A DNA stretch of 64,000 bases from the NCBI GenBank assembly GCA_004009845.1, contig RMBW01000008.1, positions 186,001-250,000 on the forward strand, read 5' to 3'. The notes beneath the pieces were generated by a model that was not told where the DNA came from, did no database searches, and saw only the letters and a list, made by a program, of their open reading frames with translations. The position numbers and the translations under genes were made by a program. Positions 45,003-57,308 of the stretch are shown here, piece by piece. The first letter of the stretch is position 1. Every line of letters begins with the position of its first letter. This stretch comes from Davidsoniella eucalypti (lineage: Eukaryota; Ascomycota; Sordariomycetes; Microascales; Ceratocystidaceae).

Positions 45003-47839
45003 CTATCTGGGTGCTAAAAGTTTTAGAAACTTTGTGCTACCAAGCAAACCTGAGAACTGCAACTCTCGTTCCTGAACGCTCAACTTGATATATGACAAAA
45101 GTCCCCTATCTCCATACTGTAGCTGTAGTGCTTTAGCCAAGGCCTGTGCCACACAGACATTGAATCCTGACAATTGGAAGATCCGTTCCCAGCTAGTTTC
45201 CAACTCAGAAAAGTGTTGGGCTGCTTTTATATTTTCGCCCTGCTTGGATTGTATGGCCCACGTAATCCAGCGAGACAAAGACTTGACGTCGTTGTTGACA
45301 GTATATATTGATATCCTCCCATGAAGAGAGGCACTATATCGGGCTAACTGTGCATACAAAGATAAGTCGGTGATGGATGGCTCCGAGGCTTGACTGTTAC
45401 CAAAAGACGGTAGCACTACGAGGGCTATAACGTGCTCATACAGGTGGCTTGCGTCATAAAGACGTGACTGAGCACTCTTGATTGATACTTCTATAGAGCA
45501 GCTCATATGTAAGACTAGAACACCGGATTGAGGTGATAGAGATATGTCGACCTCGTCTGGAGGCCAATGTGGATTATTTGGTAGTGTAGGCATCGTAACA
45601 TTTGAATAAGCTGTGTTTGGTGATGTTGTGAAGTGATGCCGTACTATAAATTCGGAAGCCGGGAGGAGTTTTTGTATATGGCGCAAGAGTTTGTTATCCA
45701 ACGAGTTAGAGGCAATGTACCGTCCCGTCAACTTTGGATCCAACAAAGAAGGTATGATTTGATCATTGGCTAACTGAGATGGAGACGGTAGCTCTGAAAC
45801 CTTGATTGATTGAGGTATGTCTTGTGTTTGAAAACCGGAAAAATATGGACTAGCCGCATGTGAGATGCGATCTGACTGGGCCATGAGCGCTATAAAGTTC
45901 CCAAGGTGCCGACCTGCCGGGTTTGAATCTGCTAGCCCTCCTAAAATACTATATGGGCAAGATGACCCTGATTTATCTTTTAGCTTCGATCGTTTTAAGG
46001 AAACGATATTAGCTAATCGACCGTCATGGTGTTTATTGTGTATGCTTCTTTTCGTGGGTGTGACGTATGGAGACTGTATAGACAACCCTAGAGTAGGAGA
46101 TGATGGGGTTAAAGGTACTTGTGAGCCCTTTATTTGATGTAGACCATTTTTGAACGTCGAAGTTTTGGTATCAAGATATGACGAATTATCGCCTATTAGA
46201 GATGCAAATTTTGATGTAGGTTTTGGTGGCGTAGCACAGGCTGAGCGAAGCTTTTGCGTATCAGTATTATCTGCGAGAGTAGAAATTTCGAAGTCCATAT
46301 CACCATCAGGGTTGTCAAGAAATACTAGCTTAGTAGAAGCTTCCCAAAACTTATTATCTTCGGCAGCGTTGGATGATGATAGGTCTAGCGGCTCGGCGTG
46401 GGGTGGCAATATGCATTCACATATATTAGGCTTTGAGATATCAGAAGGCCATGGCTTCCAAGAAAGATATCTGGAGATATCGCGGGATGGCCCAGGAGTT
46501 GGAAACGTGAAAAACTTGTGATGTATTCTTTGAATCCAAGTAAATGCCTCGCTGATATTGTTTGTCGTTGGAGTTATCCACGGCAGGTCAGGCTTTGAGA
46601 AATCCAGAGGTGGGACAGCAAAACGGAATGCTGAATCAAGATAATGGAGATGCTCTTGCTCGACAGCACGTGAAACAACATTGGACTTGATGGCGCACGT
46701 CTCCAAGAATGCATCATCGAGAGTAGTTCCGATGTTGATCTCGTCGCAAACAGATGGGTTGTTCTCAAGAGTTTCCAAAAGCAACGTATCCGTAGTTAGA
46801 TCAATGACACAGGGAATTTTTTCGCCGAGATGAGACCGCTGATCTTGGACTAATGGCGGTGTGATCTTGATTCTGGATATACGTGGAGAGGTTTCATCAA
46901 AGGGCGAAGATTGTATTCGGAGAATCTCCTCCTGGTATGAGGAATCGAGTATTTCTTCGGGAAAGTTTAAAGTAACAGCATCGTTGGCTACTTTACAGTC
47001 CATCTCGAGGAGAGTATCGACGCTAGACTCTGGCGTATCAAGCCTCACCATACTTTGCCATGGCGTGAAAGAATCAATGGCACAAATAATCGGACTGATA
47101 GGGGGTGATATGAGCCTTGGCTATGGTAAATGTCAGTTTTTGTCTTGGACATAACTTAGAAATCACATACCAGTGTTACATCAGCATGATTGAAGATATC
47201 TTCTATGGCTTGCTTTTTATCGTCAAGCATGAGCAAATCAACATCATCTAGCAATTGATGAGGACCCTCAAACTCGATTTCTGAGTCCAACATCCCCAGT
47301 AGAACACGAGAAGCTGGTGGAAACTCTAGACTTTCATCCTTTGCATCATCGAGAGGCTCCTCTGGTAGTACTGTCGAAGCAATACAAAACTGGCTGTATT
47401 GAGCTCGAATGGTCTTGAGGTCAGTGATATCGCGATCAGAGCCATGTCGTAGGAGGGGAACGTCAAGCCTAAGATCACGATTCAAAGCCGTGAAGAAGGA
47501 GAAGGGAGTTTTGCTGTCTAGTACGGGCTCGGTTTCATTGGCGATGATATGCTGAGCGTAGTCACTCGCGATTTCGCTATCTATCTCTGGGGCCGTCACG
47601 GGTATCAGAAATGGTGCTAGATGGCTGTCAGCTCCGACATCCGTATCCTATACGGCTGCAGATTTCTGACGCAAAAGACAATATGTTGGGTCAATGACCA
47701 ACGGCGCAAAAAGAGAGTTGGTATGGGCATATTCAAGAGTAAGCTGGCTATTAGACCGTAAGGCCGGCCCAGGGGCATTGTTTACAGCATTTTCATGCGT
47801 GGCCGTTGAATGGCTCGGCACTTTAGAAAAAGTCGACAT
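45003..47839 (-). CDS. Hypothetical protein, candidate Zip2/SHOC1-like meiotic factor
   Basis: Three exons, 47839-47671, 47616-47171 and 47120-45003, join in frame to 910 aa; introns are 54 and 50 nt. The first donor reads GTCAGA; a GTATAG donor nearby would leave only 38 nt and break the frame. I recognise a pattern seen in uncharacterised filamentous-fungal proteins: FRFAVPPLDFSKPDLPW followed by a helical AFTWIQRIHHKFFTFP, SWKPWP and, near the C-terminus, WERIFQLSGFNVCVAQALAK and LSVQERELQFSGLLGS. From memory this resembles the domain linked to Zip2/SHOC1, an XPF-like crossover (ZMM) protein. The C-terminal part could be the nuclease-like plus helix-hairpin-helix region. The gene structure is reliable; the function is tentative. 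It is divergent from DDB1. Confidence 0.6.
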
Positions 47840-48358
47840 GTTATCGAGCCGAGCTAAGGTTGAGTGCTGAAGAGAGCAAGGTGATGTCAATCAATACTTG
47901 ATCATGAAGCTAGGCATGGTAAAAACAAGGAGCCGAGTTGTTCGGTGATCACATCGAAGGTTAGCCTTGTGGCTATATAGGCTATTCCCGTTTAAACCGT
48001 AAGATTCTCATGTCCTCTGAATTTTGATATCGGAAGTCACAATGTTTAGCCGTGTGTGCCATAATAAATATAGCTGTCCCGTGAAGCAATTGCTACCGAT
48101 AACTCGTAACCCGAAGTGGTAAAGTTCATGCTTGATCTGCATGTAGATAAGTGGGGCCTCGACCAGGCTGCTTCTCTTATAGTGAGGTTTTCCGCCTACA
48201 AGGACTTGCAGTACTAGAATTCATCAAGTAGATTATCGCGTTTATACGTGACTGATAGAATAATATCGTATCTTTCATCAATTACACCATCCATTGACAA
48301 ACTCATACCATCGTACCGCACTCTATTTCTAAACCGAAGTCCTCTTTGGCCACTGGCG
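47840..48358. promoter_or_regulatory. Shared divergent promoter region Zip2-like/DDB1
   Basis: 519 bp between two start codons. It must contain both promoters. No individual site is called. Confidence 0.4.
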
Positions 48359-51300
48359 ATGGCTTATTATGCGCCTATCCACCGTCCAACGAGTGTGAGG
48401 CATGCCATCACAGCTCGCTTTACTCAAGACGATTCTGATGATCTAATTATTGCGTACGGTACACCCTAATTTAATGCGATATTAACGGTCACTGATATAT
48501 GAGTGTGTAGCAAACTCAACCGCCTTGAGATATGGCGTATAGTTGGTGACAGTGTCGTGCAAATACACACGCGCTCTATCAATGGCACAATTGTCACCCT
48601 TACCAAACTCCGCCCGCGAGAATACTCGCGCGATTTGCTATACATTGGAACTGATACACAAGACATTGTGACACTTTGGTGGGATATGGATAATGACCAA
48701 ATTGAGGTACTAGAGACCCAGATAGCAAAACCATCTGGACATCTCCGGGCAAATCTAAGCACCAATAGGGTATATACAGACCCATCAGGGAAGTTTCTAG
48801 CCTTACTCCTATGGGAGGGTGTCATCACGGTCATTCGGCTTGAGGACCAAAAAAAGAAAAGGGATAGCCGGACATTGTTACACCTTGGCCAGCAAAGAAT
48901 CAAAGAACTTTTCATCAAGTCTATGTGCTTTTTACCCTCGGATACTGGCCCACAAATTGCCATTCTATCTCAAGCACAACATGATGATGAGACCGCATCC
49001 CTCTCCATCTACCCCCTTACCAGCGATGAAAAATACATGCAACTCATCGACTTTAGCGAGAAACATAAGCAGTTCACCACTACTTTTGATTTCGAAAGAG
49101 CATCGATTCTCATACCTGTGCCGAGCGAATATGACGAAGGAAATCGACACCACATGCTGCGGGCTAATATGGCATCGAACACATCATATCTGGGAGGTAC
49201 TCTAGTAATCGGAGAGACGACGATAAACTATATCGACAGCCAGTTCTTTAGTATTGTACGAATCTATGTCCCTGAAGCTACCATATTCACTAGTTGGGTG
49301 GCAATCACTGGCCGCATGTTCGTATTGGGCGATGATTATGGCTACTTACACCTCTTAACCTTGATCACTCACGGAACAAAAGTCACAAGTATTAGCATAC
49401 AAAAGATGAGTCAACAAGTTTCTAGATCATCTACGCTTTGCTACTTGGGAAGCGGCATAATCTACGTGGGATCCCATTATGCGGATTCGCAAATTTTACG
49501 CCTGGACTTTGATAGTCTTGAGATTGAGATGTTGACGGCGCCGCCCTCTTTTTCGAATAATGCTCCAATGCTGGACTTCGCCATCATGGATATGAGAGCC
49601 GAGGAGAATGTTATTGGTAGGCCCGACTTTTCTTCTGGCCAGGCACGAATTGTCGCCGGATCAGGAGTTTGGTCCGACGGAGGTCTGCGCTCTATCCGTA
49701 GCGGTATTGGAATTGATATCCATGGTGTTTTAGATGACTTCCATGATATCGAAAATCTATTTGCGTTACGCTCGGAGGACTCGGAATCTTTTGACATCAT
49801 CGCCATGTCATCCTTGACCGAAACCCGGGTGTTGCAATTTGGCCTTGATGGCTCGGTCGAAGAACTTGATACACTTCCTTTCCTGGATATGGCCCATCGA
49901 ACTATTTTCGCCCGTGATATTTCAAGGCATGCTGTGTTACAAGTTACACCATCGACAGTATATATCCATAGAAAGTTGGGGTATCATTCATCACCGATTC
50001 ACGTCTGGCACCCCAGACCGGGAAGTTTGATATCGCATGCCTCGGCGAATGACAGATATGCCCTAGTTGCCGTTGATGGTCGAACACTCGTATCGCTTGA
50101 TATCCGCAACAGTTTCAATGCTGTCACGAAAGAGGTACATGCCATTACCGGTGGTGAAATGGATGATGTAGCTTGCATTTGTGCCTCGCCAACTTTCCCT
50201 AAAATCGGGGTGATTTGCTTGTGGAAAACAGCGACTGTGCTGTTAGTGGATTTAAGCAGCATGAATATAGCGACTAAGGTATACATTCCTAGCCCAGGTG
50301 ATGTTGTTAACATTCCTAGGGATGTCACTTTAACCCAAATCCACCCTCGGAGTAAAGGTGACCCATCACTTGTTGTGTCATTGAACACTGGAATGGTCAT
50401 GATATTTTCTGTATCACTGGTGGACTATTCAACTGCCCTGATAGGAGAAAACATCATAGGTACACAAGAGGGAAAACTATGTGTAGTCCCAAATGAAGAC
50501 GGCAATGTCAATGGCATTCTGGTCACTAGCGATCTTTCTAGCTTCATATATTGTGATCCTAAACGCCACACATTGATTTTCTCAGCAACAACGATCGAGG
50601 ACCCGGTTGCCGTCATGCCCTTCGATTCCGAATTTTTTCTTCCCAACACAGTAGTGATTGCTGCATACGGCCAGTTACTTATTGGTACAATTGACAAAGT
50701 TAGACGTAGTCATATCAAAGCACAACCACTGAAGAAAACTATTCGACGTTTAGTTTACCTTCAAACTCAACAAGCCTTTGCTCTATCTGGATTAGAGAAA
50801 CAGCTGAGAAATAACGAGGAAGTTATCACATCCACCATTCAGCTAGTCAACGAGGTTGGATTCCAGCCCAAGGGGGAGCCTTATGTGCTGGAAGAGAACG
50901 GTGTGCCCCATATTCCAGAGACACTGGATATCTTGAAATTCGGTGATAGGGACGATGGTTGCGTCGAAAGACTCGTTGCGGGGTCCTCGTTTTCAGAAAT
51001 CAATTCTCCCGAAGTCGGTGGATGTATAACCGTCTTTGGTGTCGACGACAACAGTGTGCTAGGACCTCTGGCAGTTTGGAAAGCCCCATCTGCAATTTCT
51101 GCAGTATCGGTGCAAAAAAACATCATATACGTTGGTGTTGCCAATGGCCTTCGCGTTCTCAAGTACACGGAGTCTAGCCCGACGACTGGACGACTAGAAA
51201 AAATTGCATCCCATGGCTCAATTCTAACCCCAACAGCGTTAGATGTCGACGGCGATATTGTTGGAGTATCAGATTTAACCAAATCATCTATGTTCTTGAG

Positions 51301-51964
51301 ACTGGATTTGGATAAGCCCGCATCCGCACGTCTGCAGATAGTTGGTCAGCACCGTGGAAACATGTGGTCGACCGCATTATCATGTGTGGCCCCAGGCCAA
51401 TGGATTGAAGCCGATAGTGAAGGCAACGTTGTGGTCTTCAGTCTGGATAAGGAAAAAGATCGACCAATTGGCCTGGACGACCGCGAATATAGTATCAACT
51501 ACCTCAGTGCTATAAATATCAGCGAGCAAGTCAACACGATCCGCCCAATGAATATTGCGCCCGAAGAAAATAAGTTGTTGGGCGCACAAGCTATTTTGGC
51601 AACGGTAAGTCAAGTTACAGTCCATAATTTGAGAAGCAATATTCTAACAGTTCTATAGGCCGAGGGTGGTGTCTATCTATTTGGTATTATCCAGCCCGAA
51701 TATCGTGCTATTCTTGCGGCAGTACAGGCAAAGGTAGCAAGCCATGTGAAGACTTTGGGAAATTTGAGTTTTGCTACGTATCGGGCATTCCGTCATGATA
51801 TCGATATCGAAAAGGGATCTACTAGCTTCATTGATGGCGAAATGCTGGAGAGATTCTTGGATATGACAGATACAATGCAGGAGCTGGTGTTGGAAGGTCT
51901 GGATCTTGAAGTGGGTGTCAATGATGTGTGTGAGTTGATTCGGAGCCTCAAGTCATTACATTAA
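48359..51964 (+). CDS. DDB1: UV-damaged DNA-binding protein 1 (DDB1/CPSF-A family)
   Basis: DDB1 is the three-propeller adaptor of CUL4 ubiquitin ligases, acting in nucleotide-excision repair, replication control and chromatin. Exons 48359-48453, 48511-51604 and 51659-51964 join in frame to 1164 aa, the usual size; introns are 57 and 54 nt. The start MAYYAPIHRPTSVRHAITAR then LIIAKLNRLEIWRI matches the DDB1 opening better than CPSF1 or SF3B3. The CPSF-A C-terminal region shows TAEGGVYLFGIIQPEYRAIL, SHVKTLGNLSFATYRAF and FIDGEMLERFLDM, as in DDB1, where FIDGDLIE is conserved. An in-frame upstream Met at 48248 is possible but not family-like. Confidence 0.9.
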
Positions 51965-52576
51965 TTTAGCTGGACAATCGAACTATCAGAATAGAGCGTA
52001 ATCAGAGTGTAGATCTGTTATTGCCAAAACTGACATTTGCTGCTTAAAATTGATGCAAGGTGATTGGATGCACACGTGACACAGTATAAAGCAGTGTGAA
52101 ATAAATCGGGTTCCGCCGGGTAAACCGCGCGTAGGGCCTATTTAGGTGCAACCAATCATGTACGGCCAATTCGCAATCTGGGTCTACACTCAGAGCCCCA
52201 GACAGCTTTTTTTCGCCTGCGATTTTAGAGCCAGCATCTGGGGGCTCTGACCAATAGACCAATGGCTCCGCGCCAATTGCCTGAGGCATCCACAAATACT
52301 TTTGCATTCTTTGGCAATTTTGGGGGGCTTAAGTGCCTAGTAGCTCGAAAAACATCAATCATCTTACTAGACTTACCGAAGAATCTCAGTAGAGGAGAAA
52401 AAAAGACCTCAGCCTTCCTTCTTCGAATCCGTCCGTTTTCCCTTCTCCCCGAGATTTCGGCCTCCTCAACCCGTAAAGAATCTCCACTCTCATATCTAGA
52501 GTCTGTTGACCGAACAGCCAACTTTAACGTCTCGAAGCTTCTGTATCTCGAAAAGAAAAGTCATATCTCGTCCACA
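51965..52576. other. Intergenic, DDB1 to RIP1
   Basis: 612 bp between tandem genes. Its middle holds a cluster of CCAAT motifs (listed separately). The part from about 52380 is CT-rich and fits the RIP1 leader. Confidence 0.45.
52152..52277 (+). promoter_or_regulatory. CCAAT-box cluster upstream of RIP1
   Basis: Five CCAAT motifs on the plus strand begin at 52152, 52166, 52251, 52259 and 52273, 300-425 bp upstream of the Rieske start codon. CCAAT is the binding core of the fungal HAP/CBC complex that controls respiratory genes, so regulation by that complex is a reasonable inference. Confidence 0.5.
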
Positions 52577-53783
52577 ATGGCTTCGCTCGCTGCTTCCCGC
52601 CTGGCTGTCCGGGCCCTGCCCAAGAACACCCTTCCCGCCGTCCGGGCCATCAGCTCGACCGCCGTTCGCGATGGTGGTGCCGCCCCTTCGTCGTCCTACA
52701 CTGCTCCTTTTAAGGGCGATCCCCAGACCACCCAGACTCCCAGCTTCGGCAAGTACATGAGCAAGAAGCCCGAGGGCGCCAACAAGCTTTTCGGTTACTT
52801 CATGGTTGGTGCTATGGGTGCTGTCTCCGCTGCCGGTGCCAAGTCGACCGTTCAGGGTGAGGACCATCCCGTCAATCTTCAATTGGCCTCTTGATTCAAC
52901 TCTAGAGACCGACATGCATTCGCCCTAGAGCCAATCGGCCCGCGCATCCCGCATTGGGCCAGCTAAACTAATCACTAATACCAATAGAATTCCTGGTTAA
53001 CATGTCTGCCTCCGCTGACATTTTGGCCATGGCCAAGGTCGAGGTCGACCTGAGCTCCATCCCTGAGGGCAAGAACGTAAGTTGTCTATCCAATTGCAAT
53101 TCCAATTCCAAATGTCCTGGCAGAATTCCTAACCCGCCACCATGCGCACAGGTCATTATCAAGTGGCGTGGAAAGCCCATCTTCGTCCGTCACCGTACGT
53201 CTGCCGAGATCGACGAGGCCAACAAGGTCAACATCGCTTCGCTGCGTGATCCACAGGCCGATGCCGACCGTGTCAAGGAGCCCGAATGGCTTGTGATGCT
53301 GGGTAAGGCGCATTCTATCTCTACATATTCTCGAATTGACGCTGGTATCGGATAATCGGAATGTGTGAAATATCGATCGCAAAACTCGAATCTTGCCGAA
53401 CAAGTTCCACTCAACGACAATCACGAGCCATTGGATAAAAAGTATCCATCTTACTCGACACATTGCTTTTCGACCAATATAACGACTGCCGACCTTTCTG
53501 TTTCTCACATTTCTGCTGCTACCATCGTCGACGACAGAAGACTTGAAATGGACCAATGCAATTGGTCCCGTATCTTTATATATATACTAACTGGCTAATA
53601 GGTGTTTGCACTCACCTGGGTTGTGTGCCTATTGGTGAGGCCGGTGATTTCGGTGGTTGGTTCTGCCCCTGCCACGGTTCTCACTACGATATCTCCGGCC
53701 GTATAAGAAGAGGTCCTGCTCCTCTCAACCTCGAGATTCCTCCTTACGACTTCCCCGAGGAGGGCAAGCTTGTCATTGGTTAA
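52577..53783 (+). CDS. RIP1: Rieske iron-sulphur subunit of complex III
   Basis: Catalytic subunit of the mitochondrial bc1 complex; it carries the 2Fe-2S cluster that passes electrons from ubiquinol to cytochrome c1. Exons 52577-52856, 52988-53076, 53152-53302 and 53602-53783 join in frame to 233 aa. An Ala/Arg-rich mitochondrial presequence (MASLAASRLAVRALPK) is followed by a single membrane helix around FGYFMVGAMGAVSAAGAKS and the flexible hinge FLVNMSASADILAMAK. The cluster motifs are CTHLGC and CPCHGSH with the conserved ISGRIRRGPAPLNLEIPPY after them. Introns are 131, 75 and 299 nt; the last is unusually long and interrupts the codon just before VCTHLGC. Confidence 0.96.
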
Positions 53784-54618
53784 AGGACGAGAAGAGAGCT
53801 TAATCAATTATACCAAACACAAAAACAACCGTTATAAAACACGCAATTTTGTCCTTTCCTCTCACAAGTTTTTACAATCACTACTATTAGCATTTCTCGT
53901 GGCCTCCTCACAACCCTTCCGCCACATATGCCTAACTACTACCGACTCACCCTTACTACTACCTTACTACCGGCCGCTCTATCTCATGTATAAATACCAC
54001 CTTAAATTTTTTTCTTTGTTGCTTTCAACCCGCTTCAATGAAGCAGACAGACATGTTGGACTCTGTTATCACTTGCGACTTTGAAGGTTATTTCTTCTTT
54101 TATCTACAACTAGCCAATAGACTATCTCACGCATCGTTGTTATAAAAATACAAAAAAATAAAAATTTGCCCAGGCATGATCTAATAACTTATTTTGGAAG
54201 GAGCTCTATCAATTATAACACTTACACACAAGCTTATGTCATTGGTGATATCATATATGTAGTATCTTACCTTTACATGCTCTTGATCATTGCGATTCGG
54301 GATGTGTGCAACAAAACTGGTGACACTTACATGCCTGCCTGACAACAATTATTGCGTTACAAGTTCACCAGAATTGAACAGCACAGTAAGCTTGTTTAAT
54401 TTGTTTTTGATCTATTATGTAATTTCTTTAGTCTTTTTTTTTTTTTAATTCTTACTCAACCGTCATAGCCCATTGGTTGCAGTTTCCTATATTCTACCCA
54501 ACCATATCTAGAAGTACCTCATAGTGTTCAAATATTTGGAAACAAAACACCAAATGAAACATAGTAAGCCTAATTGATTTGATAGGATACCAAGAGAGAG
54601 AGAGAGATGATAAGCCTC
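53784..54618. other. Convergent intergenic region, RIP1/ProRS
   Basis: 835 bp between stop codons, AT-rich with T10-like and AG-dinucleotide runs near 54430 and 54594-54608. It holds both 3' UTRs; no gene is supported. Confidence 0.45.
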
Positions 54619-56395
54619 TTAGTAGCTACGGCCGAACATGACCCAGCCCTCAGCGGTGCGCGAGCACTCGGGATTCAAGCACTTGGTCTCACCCTTGACA
54701 ATACCCTCAGGCTGCTCGAAGGGAATGCACAGTGACTTCATACCCATGGTAGGCTTGGGGGGCTCGCCGTTCTCAGAAACCAGAACCTTTCCAGTAGTCA
54801 GCTCCTTGATGCGGTCCTCACAAGTGCCATCATGGCAGAAGGGAATCAGAACAACATTTCTGTCATCCAGAGCAGGCACGACCTTGGTCCAGTCTGTGAC
54901 CTGGATGCGGTGCTCACGGAAGGACTTCTCGGCCTTGATGTACATATCGGACTGGATGGTCTCCAATAGCTCGGCGACCTTGGTAGAGAGCTCTTCCAGA
55001 GCGATAGCGCCCTTCTCACCGGTATCACGGCGAGCATACGAAACCTGGTTCTTGGCGGCATCCTTGGGGCCGAACTCGAGACGCAGAGGAACACCCTTGA
55101 GCTCCCAGTCGTTGAACTTCCAGGCAGGGGTGTAGCCATCACGCCAGTCAGACTCGGTACGGATACCAGCCTTCTTTAGCTCGGCCTCCATGCCATCGAG
55201 CTGCTGCTCGTGCTTCTGACGCTCCTCGGGAGTGGTGTTCTTGTTGATACCGACGGGGATCAGAACAACCTGAGTACGGGCAATGCGGGGAGGCAGAACT
55301 AGGCCCTTGTCATCACCATGGATCATGACCATGACACCGATGACACGGGTGGATAGGCCCCACGAGTTTTGCCAGACGTGGATGTGCGAACCCTTGGTGC
55401 TAGGGTCCTCAACAGTGATATCGAACATCTTGGAGAAGTTCTGGCCTAGGCAGTGAGAAGTGGCACCCTGTATGCCACGGCCGTTGGAAGGGATATAACC
55501 CTCAACAGTGGTAGTGTAGAAACCACCGGCAAACTTCTCGTTTTCGGTCTTGCGGCCACGAACGACGGGAACAGCCAGTAGCTGTTCGTACACACCAGCG
55601 TATAGCTCTAGGATCTCTAGAACTTCCTTGCCGGCCAATTCCTCAGTCAGGTGGGCGGTGTGACCCTCCTGCCACATGAACTCGCGGGCACGAAGGAAGG
55701 GGGTGGTCTGCTTCGCTTCCCAACGGACGACGGAGTTCCACTGGTTCAGACGCAGGGGAAGATCACGGTGACTGCGGATCCACTTGGAGTAGTAAGGGTA
55801 CATAACGGCTTCGGAGGTAGGACGAACGGCAACGGGGTTCTCGAGGTCCTTGTCACCACTATAACCAAAGAGTGTTAACCCATGAATAGATATACATAAC
55901 GACATAGCAAGAACGTATTATTAATACTTACGCTTTAGTAACCCAAGCTAATTCGGGAGCGAAACCCTCAACGTGCGACTTTTCACGCTCAAAGGACTTC
56001 TGAGAAAGGAACATGGGGAAGCTGGCCTCTTCGACACCCATAAGCTCGATGCGATCCTGGAACCACTTGCGGATGGTGTTCCACACATACATAGACGCGG
56101 GACGTAGGATAAAGAAGCCAGAGATTTCGGTGTAGTACTCGATCATCTCGGCCTTGAGAACGACCTCCTGGTACCACTGGGAGAAGTTCTCGCTCTTCTT
56201 GACGGTGATACCAATAATGTCGTCATTCTTTTTTGTGACCGGGACAACGGGCTGGTTCTTCTTCTTGGCGGCCTTCTCCGCCTTCTGGGCGGCCATACGG
56301 GCCTCCTTCTCGGCCTTCTTCAGGGCGCTCTTGGAGGGCTCGGCAGGGACCGCAGCCTCAGCGGGAGGGGGGGCGGAAGTGGTAGGGTCGGCCAT
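54619..56395 (-). CDS. Cytosolic prolyl-tRNA synthetase
   Basis: Class II synthetase that charges tRNA-Pro. Exons 56395-55932 and 55858-54619 join in frame to 567 aa; the intron is 73 nt. The N-terminal about 45 residues are an Ala/Lys/Glu-rich extension (SALKKAEKEARMAAQKAEKA). Core motifs seen are FFILRPASMYVWNTIRKWF, AVRPTSEAVMYPYYSKWI, FLRAREFMWQEGHTAH (motif 2) and GVPLRLEFGPKD (motif 3). The C-terminal zinc-binding-like module includes IPFCHDGTCEDRI and TKCLNPECSRT and ends VMFGRSY, the terminal Tyr being typical of the eukaryote/archaeal type. A longer start at 56548 is open but MADPTTSAPP is the likely N-terminus. Confidence 0.95.
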
Positions 56396-57308
56396 GGTGA
56401 GGATATCACGAGTTTCGGGTTGCAGTTGGGTACCGGAACAGGATTTAATAGACAAGACAGTGATCTTGGAATAACTATTGACCTTGAAGTACAGTAGACC
56501 AAAAACGGAAAACAAAGACTGGCGCACTATTTTTGCTTGGGTTCTCAAGAAAAAGAAACTAAAGTCAAATACAAAAAACCCGTCAATATCTGAAGAAATA
56601 AGCTAACTTTTACGCGGTTCAGCAGATATCGGGAACGATGAGTCGTCGGCTTGCTAACAAACCAACCACTAAAGCCTGCGAAACGTCGTGCCCCGCCTGC
56701 TTGTCTTCCTTTGCCATCTATCGCTGTCCCATTTAGGCGTGAGTTTTGTGCTGGTATTAGGCGCTGAAACGCTGGGCCAATGTTTGATTGCCTGTGGCGT
56801 CTACTGTGGCTCTCTTAGAGGGGTAGTTTTGATAAGCAATCACTGCCTTATCGGGCCTGCAATGCTATCGTGCCAATGAGGGGGGAAGTCGCTGCACAGA
56901 ACAAGCAAGACCCAGCAAGGATAATTTAGCTTCCAAGAACGACAGGAACAAAAAGAGAGGGGGCACGTCGTGCTACGCTAGCTAGTTGGGTCTTTCTAAA
57001 TTCGGCGAGCAACGAGGGGCAATAAGCTAGCCATACAGCACAGCAAGTCTGTTAAGTTCTTCCATTGTGAGTTTCTATTAGGTGCTACCCGCTTTTCCCA
57101 ATGCTTCTAATTGGTGCCTGCAACTGGCCGGCAGCTGAAAACTCGAATTTCTAGGCTACGCCAGAAGAAGCTGACAGAAGCAATAACGACGCACCTCCTT
57201 CTGAACTGTTCGTTTGCCCGGCATCACGACTTTTTTAAATAAATTCTTCAGCCTCGCCTCTTCTAATTCTTTCGTTTTTACCCTTTTTTTATATAGAGAC
57301 TTGTAATC
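56396..57308. promoter_or_regulatory. Shared divergent promoter region ProRS/CCT1
   Basis: 913 bp between the two start codons, holding both promoters. CCAAT motifs occur at 56777 and 56873. A TATATAG lies 18 bp before the CCT1 start and is too close to be a normal TATA box. Confidence 0.4.
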
